NCBI GenBank assembly: GCA_024803745.1
Contig: JANJXV010000048.1
Coordinates: 3,298,501-3,362,500, forward strand
Reading direction: 5' to 3'
DNA length: 64,000 nt
From: Megascapheus bottae
Taxonomy: Eukaryota; Chordata; Mammalia; Rodentia; Geomyidae
Part shown: positions 54,801 through 64,000 of the stretch, one piece after another
Layout: every line of letters begins with the position of its first letter
How positions within the stretch are numbered: position 1 is the first letter of the stretch
Notes under the pieces: generated by a model
What the model was told of the DNA's origin: nothing
The model's database searches: none
What the model saw: only the letters and a program-made list of their open reading frames with translations
Translations under genes and position numbers: made by a program

Positions 54801-55021
54801 ACCCATACCCTTACCCTTACCCTAACCCTAAAACTAACCCTAACCTTAACCCTAACCCTAACTCGTACCCTAACCCTAACCCTAACCCTAACACTTACCC
54901 TAACCCTAAACCTAATCCTAACTCTAACCCTAACACTTACCCTTACCCTAACGCTAACCCTAAACCTAACCCTAACCCTAACCCTAACCCTTACCCTTAA
55001 CCTTACCCTAAACCTAAACCT
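51841..55021. repeat. Zone III 3.2-3.6-kb HOR, copy 1 (3181 bp)
   Basis: The unit is phased on aaccttaaccctaaccctaa followed by the rare ctataaccc. Starts are 51841, 55022, 58617 and 62239, giving lengths 3181, 3595 and 3622. Landmarks in order are acttacatttaccc, cctatacattaccc (about 52586), ccccaactcctaacgc (52865), ctgatactaacc (53029), cttagcctcaccc (53398), ctacatgtaacc (about 53674) and atggaaaccttaaac (54108). Against copy 2 it lacks about 428 bases between 53029 and 53398: the offset jumps from 3162 to 3590, and the segment with cattaaaactaacccc is absent. Confidence 0.9.
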
Positions 55022-57044
55022 AACCTTAACCCTAACCCTAACTATAACCCTTACCCTAAACCTTACCCTTACCATAACCCCAACCCTAACCATAACCATA
55101 ACCTTAACCCTAACCCTAACCCTAAACCTAACCCTTACCCTTACCCTAACCCTACCCTAAACCTACCCCTAACCCTAAACCTACCCCTAACCCTTACCTT
55201 ACTCTAAACCTAACCCGAAACCTAACCCTAACCCTCACCCATACCCTAACCCAAACCTAACCCTAACCTTTACCCTAACGCTAACCCTAAACCTAAACTA
55301 ACCCTAACCTCTAACTCTAACCCAAACCCTAACCCTTACCTTTAACCTAAACCTACCCCTAACCCTAACATTTACCCTTACCCTAACCCTAACCCTAACC
55401 CTAAACCTAACCCTAACCCTAACTCTAACCGAACCCTAACCCTTACCCTTAACCTAAGCCTAAACCTAAACCTAACACTTACACTTACCCTAACCCTAAA
55501 CATAAAACTTACCCTAACCCTAAACCTAACCCTATCCCTTACCCTTACCCTACCCCTAAGCCTAACCCTAACCCTAACACTTACATTTACCCTAACCCTA
55601 ACCCTGACCCTAACCCTAACACTTACCCTTACCCTAACCCTAACCCTCACCCTAACCCTTACCCTTACCCTAACCCTAAACCTAACCCTAACCCTTACCG
55701 TTACCCTAACCCTAACCCTAACTCTAAACCTAACCCTAACACTAACACTAATCCTATACATTACCCTAACCCTAACCCTAAGCCTAACCCTAACCCTAAG
55801 CCTAAACCTAACCCTAACCCTAAACCTAACTCTAACCCTAAGCCTAAGCCTAAACCTAACCCAAACCTAACCCTAACCCTTATCCTTACCCTAACCCTAA
55901 CCCTAACCATAAACCTAACCCTAACCCTTACCCTAACCCTAACCCTTACCATAACCCTAACGCTAACCCTAAACTTAAACCTAACCCTTACCCTTACCCT
56001 AACCCTAACCCAAACCATTACCCTAACCATAACCCCAACTCCTAACGCTAACCCTAAACCTAACGCTCACCCTAACCCTAACCCTAACCCTAACCCTTAC
56101 CCTAACCCTAACCCTAACCCTAAACCTTTCCCTTACCCTAAACCTAAGCCTAACCCTAATCTAACACTTACCCTTACCCTAACCCTAACCCTGATACTAA
56201 CCCCAACCTTACCCTAACCCTAACCCTAACCCTAACCCTGAAACTAACCCTAACCCTAAATCTAAACCTTACCCTTACCCTAACCATAACCCAACCCTAA
56301 TCCTAATCCTAACCCTAACCCTTACCATTACCCTAACACAAACCCTAACCCTAACCCTAAACCTTACCCTTACCCTAAACCTAACCCTAACCCTTACCCT
56401 AAACCTAACCCTAACCCTAACACTAACCCTTACCCTTAACCTAACCCTAACCCTAACCTAAAACTAACCCTAAACCTAACCCTAACCCTCACCCTAAAAC
56501 TTACCCTAACCCTAACCCTTACCCTAACACTTACCCTTATCCTAACCCTAAACCTAACCATAACCATAACATTAAAACTAACCCCTAACCCTAAAACTAA
56601 CCTCACCCTAAACCTAACCCTAAAGCTAGCCCTAACCCCCAACCCTAACCCTAACCCTAACCCTTACCCTCAATATAACCCTAACCCTAAACCTAACCCT
56701 AACCATAAACCTTACCCTAAACCTAACTCTAACCCTAAACCTTACCCTTACCCTAACCCTAATCCTAAACCTAACCCTAACCCTAACCCTAAACCTAACC
56801 CATAGCCTTATCCTAACCCAAACCCTAAACCTAACCCTAACCCTAACCCTAACCCCTAACCCTAACTTTAACCCTAAACCTAACCCTTACCCTAACCCTA
56901 ACCCTAACCATGTTCCTTACCCTAACCCTAACCCTAAACCTAACCCTTACTGTAACCCTAACCCTTACCCTAACTCTAAACCTAACCCTTAGCCTCACCC
57001 TAACCCTAACTCTAACCTTAACACTAACCCTAAAGCTAAATCTT

Positions 57045-57075
<31 letters not shown>

Positions 57076-58616
57076 CACTAGCCCTAACCTTAACCCTAAC
57101 CCTAACCCTAACCCTTACCCTTACTCTAACCCTAAACCTAAACCTAACCCTAACCCTAAGACTAACCCTAACCTTACCCTTACCCTAACCCTAACCCTAA
57201 CCCTAATCCTTACCATTACCCTAACCCTAAATGTAACTCCAACCCTTACCCTAAACCTAACCCTAACCCTACATGTAACCATAATCCTAATCCTAACGCT
57301 AACCCTACCCCTTACCCTTACCCTAACGCTAACACTAAACCTAACCCTAACCCTAACCCAAACGCTAACCCCTATCCCTAAACATAAACCTAACCCTAAT
57401 CCTAACCCTTACACTTGTCCTAACCCAAACCCTAAGCCTAACCTCTAACCCTAAACCTAACCCTAACCCTAACCCTATCCCTTACCCTTACAATAAACCT
57501 AACGCTAAACCTAACCCTAAACCTAACCCTAACCCTTACCCTAACCCTAACCCTAACCCTAAAGCTAACCCTTACCCTAACCCTAACCCTAAACAAACCT
57601 AACCCTAACCCTAACCCCTAACCCTAACCTTAAACCTTACCCTTACCCTAACCCTAATCCTAACCCTAACCCTAAAACTTACCCTTACCCTAACCCTAAC
57701 CCTAACGGAAACCTTAAACATAACTAAAACCCTAAATCTAACCCTAACCCTAACCCTTACCCTAAACCTAACCGTAACCCTAACACTAACCCTAACACTT
57801 ACCCTTACCCTAAAGATAACCCTAACCCTTACCCTAACCCTAACCCTACCCCTAACCCTAACCCTAACCCAGACTCTAACCCTAACCTTACCCTAACCCT
57901 AACCTTAACCCTAAACCCTAACCGTAACCCTAACACTAACCCTAACCCTTACCCTCCCTTACCCTAACCCTAACCCTAATCCTAAACCCTAACCCTAACC
58001 CTAACCTTAACCCTTACCCTTACACTAACCCTAAACCTAACCCTAACACTAACCCTAACCTTAACACTAAACCTAACCCTAAGCCTTACCCTTCCCCTAA
58101 CCCTAACCCTAAACCTAACCCTAACCCTAACCCTTACCCTAACACTAAATCGTACGCTTACCCTAACCCTAACCCTAACCCTAAACCTAACCCTAACCCC
58201 TAACCCTAATCCTTACCCTTACCCTAACCCTAACCCCTAAATTTAACCCTAACCCTAACACTTACCCTTATCCTAACCCTAACCCTAACCCTAACACTTA
58301 CCCTTACCCTAATCCTAACCCTAACCCTTACCCTAACCATAACACTAACCGTAACCCTAACCCTTACCCTAACCCTTAACCTAAACCTAAACCTAACCCT
58401 AACCCATACCCTTACCCTTACCCTAACCCTAAAACTAACCCTAACCTTAACCCTAACCCTAACTCGTACCCTAACCCTAACCCTAACCCTAACACTTACC
58501 CTAACCCTAAACCTAATCCTAACTCTAACCCTAACACTTACTCTTACCCTAACGCTAACCCTAAACCTAACCCTAACCCTAACCCTTACCCTTAACCGTA
58601 CCCTAAACCTAAACCT
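55022..58616. repeat. Zone III 3.6-kb HOR, copy 2 (3595 bp)
   Basis: Landmarks are ccccaactcctaacgc at 56033, ctgatactaacc at 56191, cattaaaactaacccc near 56570, cttagcctcaccc at 56988 and acggaaaccttaaac at 57705 (atgg in copies 1 and 3). Most lines match copy 3 with only scattered substitutions. It carries a local change cttaccctcccttaccc near 57950 where copies 1 and 3 have other spacing. Confidence 0.92.
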
Positions 58617-60664
58617 AACCTTAACCCTAACCCTAATTATAACCCTTACCCTAAACCTTACCCTTACCATAACCCCAACCCTAACCATAACCATAACCTT
58701 AACCCTAACCCTTACCCTAAACCTAACCCTTACCCTTACCCTAACCCTACCCTAAACCTACCCCTAACCCTAAACCTACCCCTAACCCTTACCTTACTCT
58801 AAACCTAACCCGAAACCTAACCCTAACCCTCACCCATACCCTAACCCAACCCTAACCCTAACCTTTACCCTAACGCTAACCCTAAACCTAACCCTAACCC
58901 TAACCTCTAACTCTAACCCTAACCCTAACCCTTACCCTTACCTTAAACCTACCCCTAACCCTAACATTTACCCTTACCCTAACCCTAAACCTAACCCTAA
59001 CCCTAAACCTAACCCTAACCCTAACTCTAACCGAACCCTAACCCTTACCCTTAACCTAAGCCTAACCCTAAACCTAACACTTACACTTACCCTAACCCTA
59101 AACATAAAACTTACCCTAACCCTAAACCTAACCCTATCCCTTACCCTTACCCTACCCCTAAGCCTAACCCTAACCCTAACACTTACATTTACCCTAACCC
59201 TAACCCTGACCCTAACCCTAACACTTACCCTTACCCTAACCCTAAACCTCACCCTAACCCTTACCCTTACCCTAACCCTAAACCTAACCCTAACCCTTAC
59301 CGTTACCCTAACCCTAAGCCTAACTCTAAACCTAACCCTAACACTAACCCTAATCCTATACATTACCCTAACCCTAACCCTAAGCCTAACCCTAACCCTA
59401 AGCCTAAACCTAACCCTAACCCTAAACCTAACTCTAACCCTAAGCCTAAGCCTAAACCTAACCCAAACCTAACCCTAACCCTTATCCTTACCCTAACCCT
59501 AACCCTAACCATAAACCTAACCCTAACCCTTACCCTAACCCTAACCCTTACCCTAACCCTAACTCTAACCCTAAACTTAAACCTAACCCTTACCTTTACC
59601 CTAACCCTAACCCAAACCATTACCCTAACCATAACCCCAACTCCTAACGCTAACCCTAAACCTAACGCTCACCCTAACCCTAACCCTAACCCTAACCCTT
59701 ACCCTAACCCTAACCCTAACCCTAAACCTTTCCCTTACCCTAAACCTAAGCCTAACCCTAATCTAACACTTACCCTTACCCTAACCCTAACCCTGATACT
59801 AACCCCAACCTTACCCTAACCCTAACCCTAACCCTAACCCTGAAACTAACCCTAACCCTAAATCTAAACCTTACCCTTACCCTAACCATAACCCAAACCT
59901 AACCCTAATCCTAACCCTAACCCTAATCCTAACCCTAACCCTTACCATTACCCTAACACAAACCCTAACCCTAACCCTAAACCTTACCCTTACCCTAAAC
60001 CTAACCCTAACCCTTACCCTAAACCTAACCCTAACCCTAACACTAACCCTTACCCTTACCCTAACCCTAACCCTAACCTAAAACTAACCCTAAACCTAAC
60101 CCTAACCCTAACCCTAAAACTTACCCTAACCCTAACCCTTACCCTAACTCTTACCCTTATCCTAACCCTAACCCTAACCATAACCATAACATTAAAACTA
60201 ACCCCTAACCCTAAAACTAACCTCACCCTAAACCTAACCCTAAAGCTAGCCCTAACCCCTAACCCTAACACTAACCCTAACCCTTACCCTCAATATAACC
60301 CTAACCCTAAACCTAACCCTAACCATAAACCTTACCCTAAACCTAACTCTAACCCTAAACCTTACCCTTACCCTAACCCTAATCCTAAACCTAACCATAA
60401 CCCTAACCCTAAACCTAACCCATAGCCTTATCCTAACCCAAACCCTAAACCTAACCCTAACCCTAACCCTAACCCCTAACCCTAACTTTAACCCTAAACC
60501 TAACCCTTACCCTAACCCTAACCCTAACCATGTTCCTTACCCTAACCCTAACCCTAAACCTAACCCTTACCGTAACCCTAACCCTTACCCTAACTCTAAA
60601 CCTAACCCTTAGCCTCAATCTAACCCTAACTCTAACCTTAACACTAAACCTAAAGCTAAATCTT

Positions 60665-60695
<31 letters not shown>

Positions 60696-62238
60696 CACTA
60701 GCCCTAACCTTAACCCTAACCCTAACCCTAACCCTTACCCTTACTCTAACCCTAAACCTAAACCTAACCCTAACCCTAAGACTAACCCTAACCTTACCCT
60801 TACCCTAACCCTAACCCTAACCCTAATCCTTACCGTTACCCTAACCCTAAATGTAACTCCAACCCTTACCCTAACCCTAACCCTAACCCTACATGTAACC
60901 ATAATCCTAATCCTAACGCTAACCCTACCCCTTACCCTTACCCTAACGCTAACACTAAACCTAACCCTAACCCTAACCCAAACGCTAATCCCTATCCCTA
61001 AACATAAACCTAACCCTAATCCTAACCCTTACACTTATCCTAACCCAAACCCTAAGCCTAACCTCTAACCCTAAACCTAACCCTAACCCTAACCCTATCC
61101 CTTACCCTTACAATAAACCTAACGCTAAACCTAACCCTAAACCTAACCCTAACCCTTACCCTAACCCTAACCCTAACCCTAAAGCTAACCCTTACCCTAA
61201 CCCTAACCCTAAACAAACCTAACCCTAACCCTAACCCCTAACCCTAACCTTAAACCTTACCCTTACCCTAACCCTAATCCTAACCCTAACCCTAAAACTT
61301 ACCCTTACCCTAACCCTAACCCTAATGGAAACCTTAAACATAACTAACACCCTAAATCTAATCCTAACCCTAACCCTTACCCTAAACCTAACCGTAACCC
61401 TAACACTAACCCTAACACTTACCCTTACCCTAAAGATAAACCTAACCCTTACCCTAACGCTAACCCTATCCCTAACCCTAACCCTAACCCTAACCCAGAC
61501 TCTAACCCTAACCTTACCCTAACCCTAACCTTAACCCTAACCCCTAACCGTAACCCTAACACTAACCCTAACCCTTACCCTTACCCTAACCCTAACCCTA
61601 ATCCTAAACCCTAACCCTAACCCTAACCTTAACCCTTACCCTTACACTAACCCTAAACCTAACCCTAACACTAACCCTAACCTTAACCCTAAACCTAACC
61701 CTAAGCCTTACCCTTCCCCTAACCCTAACCCTAAACCTAACCCTAACCCTAACCCTTACCCTAACACTAAATCGTACGCTTACCCTAACCCTAACCCTAA
61801 CCCTAAACCTAACCCTAACCCCTAACCCTAATCCTTACCCTTACCCTAACCCTAACCCCTAAATTTAACCCTAACCCTAACACTTACCCTTATCCTAACC
61901 CTAACCCTAACCCTAACACTTACCCTTACCCTAATCCTAATCCTAACCCTTACCCTAACCATAACACTAACCGTAACCCTAACCCTTACCCTAACCCTTA
62001 ACCTAACCCTAAACCTAACCCTAACCCATACCCTTACCCTTACCCTAACCCTAAAACTAACCCTAACCTTAACCCTAACCCTAACTCGTACCCTAACCCT
62101 AACCCTAACCCTAACACTTACCCTAACCCTAAACCTAATCCTAACTCTAACCCTAACACTTACCCTTACCCTAACGCTAACCCTAAACCTAACCCTAACC
62201 CTAACCCTTACCCTTAACCTTACCCTAAACCTAAACCT
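58617..62238. repeat. Zone III 3.6-kb HOR, copy 3 (3622 bp)
   Basis: Landmarks are ccccaactcctaacgc at 59635, ctgatactaacc at 59793, cattaaaactaacccc near 60190, cttagcctca near 60607 and atggaaaccttaaac at 61325. Relative to copy 2 it has an added aatcctaaccctaacc string near 59910-59940. Relative to copy 4 the two overlap almost without difference from 62239 on. Confidence 0.92.
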
Positions 62239-64000
62239 AACCTTAACCCTAACCCTAACTATAACCCTTACCCTAAACCTTACCCTTACCATAACCCCAA
62301 CCCTAACCATAACCATAACCTTAACCCTAACCCTAACCCTAAACCTAACCCTTACCCTTACCCTAACCCTACCCTAAACCTACCCCTAACCCTAAACCTA
62401 CCCCTAACCCTTACCTTACTCTAAACCTAACCCGAAACCTAACCCTAACCCTCACCCATACCCTAACCCAACCCTAACCCTAACCTTTACCCTAACGCTA
62501 ACACTAAACCTAACCCTAACCCTAACCTCTAACTCTAACCCTAACCCTAACCCTTACCCTTACCCTAAACCTACCCCTAACCCTAACATTTACCCTTACC
62601 CTAACCCTAAACCTAACCCTAACCCTAAACCTAACCCTAACCCTAACTCTAACCGAACCCTAACCCTTACCCTTAACCTAAGCCTAACCCTAAACCTAAC
62701 ACTTACACTTACCCTAACCCTAAACATAAAACTTACCCTAACCCTAAACCTAACCCTATCCCTTACCCTTACCCTACCCCTAAGCCTAACCCTAACCCTA
62801 ACACTTACATTTACCCTAACCCTAACCCTGACCCTAACCCTAACACTTACCCTTACCCTAACCCTAAACCTCACCCTAACCCTTACCCTTACCCTAACCC
62901 TAAACCTAACCCTAACCCTTACCGTTACCCTAACCCTAAGCCTAACTCTAAACCTAACCCTAACACTAACCCTAATCCTATACATTACCCTAACCCTAAC
63001 CCTAAGCCTAACCCTAACCCTAAGCCTAAACCTAACCCTAACCCTAAACCTAACTCTAACCCTAAGCCTAAGCCTAAACCTAACCCAAACCTAACCCTAA
63101 CCCTTATCCTTACCCTAACCCTAACCCTAACCATAAACCTAACCCTAACCCTTACCCTAACCCTAACCCTTACCATAACCCTAACCCTAACCCTAAACTT
63201 AAACCTAACCCTTACCTTTACCCTAACCCTAACCCAAACCATTACCCTAACCATAACCCCAACTCCTAACGCTAACCCTAAACCTAACGCTCACCCTAAC
63301 CCTAACCCTAACCCTAACCCTAACCCTTACCCTAACCCTAACCCTAACCCTAAACCTTTCCCTTACCCTAAACCTAAGCCTAACCCTAATCTAACACTTA
63401 CCCTTACCCTAACCCTAACCCTGATACTAACCCCAACCTTACCCTAACCCTAACCCTAACCCTAACCCTGAAACTAACCCTAACCCTAAATCTAAACCTT
63501 ACCCTTACCCTAACCATAACCCAAACCTAACCCTAATCCTAACCCTAACCCTAATCCTAACCCTAACCCTTACCATTACCCTAACACAAACCCTAACCCT
63601 AACCCTAAACCTTACCCTTACCCTAAACCTAACCCTAACCCTTACCCTAAACCTAACCCTAACCCTAACACTAACCCTTACCCTTACCCTAACCCTAACC
63701 CTAACCTAAAACTAACCCTAAACCTAACCCTAACCCTAACCCTAAAACTTACCCTAACCCTAACCCTTACCCTAACTCTTACCCTTATCCTAACCCTAAC
63801 CCTAACCATAACCATAACATTAAAACTAACCCCTAACCCTAAAACTAACCTCACCCTAAACCTAACCCTAAAGCTAGCCCTAACCCCTAACCCTAACACT
63901 AACCCTAACCCTTACCCTCAATATAACCCTAACCCTAAACCTAACCCTAACCATAAACCTTACCCTAAACCTAACTCTAACCCTAAACCTTACCCTTACC
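62239..64000. repeat. Zone III 3.6-kb HOR, copy 4 (cut by the window end)
   Basis: Landmarks are ccccaactcctaacgc at 63257 (3622 after copy 3), ctgatactaacc at 63421 (3628 after copy 3) and the cattaaaactaacccc string near 63818. The six-base rise comes from one more CCCTAA unit just after the gctcaccc string (63290-63328, five units against four in copy 3). The array continues past the window, so the total number of copies is unknown. Confidence 0.92.

Larger units (their letters stand above)
1..64000 (-). repeat. Degenerate telomere-type (TTAGGG)n array filling the window
   Basis: Every line is CCCTAA on the plus strand, so the G-rich TTAGGG strand is the minus strand throughout. Most variants are one-base substitutions that keep the 6-base phase: TTACCC (the commonest, often in pairs), TAAACC, TAATCC, TAAGCC, TAACAC, TAACTC, TAACGC and TAACCG. 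One-base indels (TAACCCC, CCTACCC, AACCTAA) shift the phase now and then. Most 60-base lines have zero to three G on the plus strand, an extreme strand asymmetry. Perfect runs seldom pass six or seven units. Arrays made by telomerase are nearly pure, so I infer an old array that has mutated and been re-amplified in blocks. Whether it is subtelomeric or internal cannot be told from this window. Confidence 0.97.

Noticed and set aside
1..64000. Plant-type CCCTAAA telomere
   Set aside because: CCCTAAA is common here, but it is followed by CC rather than CCC (TAAACC), so it is a C-to-A change in a 6-base phase, not a 7-base repeat.
1..64000. Head-to-head or chromosome-fusion telomere site
   Set aside because: I saw no point where CCCTAA turns into TTAGGG on the plus strand. 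Orientation is constant over the whole window.
1..64000. Pure sequencing noise over a perfect telomere
   Set aside because: Rare variants recur in the same order in copies kilobases apart, which random read errors would not do. Assembly duplication remains possible for the 1-3684 pair.
1..64000. CRISPR array
   Set aside because: There are no fixed-length repeats with unique spacers; all of the sequence is hexamer-derived.

Overview
The whole window is one degenerate telomere-type repeat array with no gene in it. From the first base to the last it is built of the hexamer CCCTAA (TTAGGG on the minus strand), with many one-base variants, chiefly TTACCC, TAAACC, TAATCC, TAAGCC, TAACAC and TAACTC. 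I saw no inverted segment and no TTAGGG on the plus strand. I found no RNA gene, transposon, CRISPR array or unique sequence longer than about 20 bases. The longest perfect runs I found are about seven hexamers, for example 27201-27242 and 44650-44691. This looks like old, subtelomeric or interstitial telomeric DNA rather than a tract being made fresh by telomerase.

Organism: a TTAGGG-type telomere is found in vertebrates, many other animals, many fungi and some protists. The size and layered structure suggest a large eukaryotic, probably animal, genome, but nothing here identifies the species. If the array were at a chromosome end, the C-rich plus strand would put that end on the left.

Layout: variant hexamers act as fingerprints and show higher-order repeats (HORs) in three zones. 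Zone I (about 1-21.5 kb) carries the landmark ttcctctaactctaa. It has an apparently perfect 1746-bp tandem copy at 1-3684, a pair offset by about 2.18 kb (7 and 9.2 kb), a 234-bp tandem repeat, a diverged pair offset by about 7.8-8.2 kb (4-6.7 and 11.9-14.5 kb), and nested 0.87-4.0-kb copies at 14.5-21.3 kb. Zone II (about 21.5-43 kb) carries cctcagcctaacc and cttccccttaccctat. It has a broken 10.0-10.3-kb duplication, a pair offset by 3.5-3.8 kb, and tandem repeats of about 240 bp and 1.13 kb. Zone III (about 43-64 kb) carries ccccaactcctaacgc. It has a 2.14-2.15-kb tandem pair, a 517-bp tandem pair, and finally a 3.2-3.6-kb unit repeated three times plus a partial fourth copy to the window end.

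The many long open frames are a by-product of the 6-base period. The minus strand reads Val-Arg or Gly-Leu and the plus strand Leu-Thr or Pro-Asn. They are not annotated as genes. Copy boundaries were placed by eye on rare variant hexamers and are good to roughly 20-50 bases unless a precise anchor is given. Identity was judged by reading, not by alignment.
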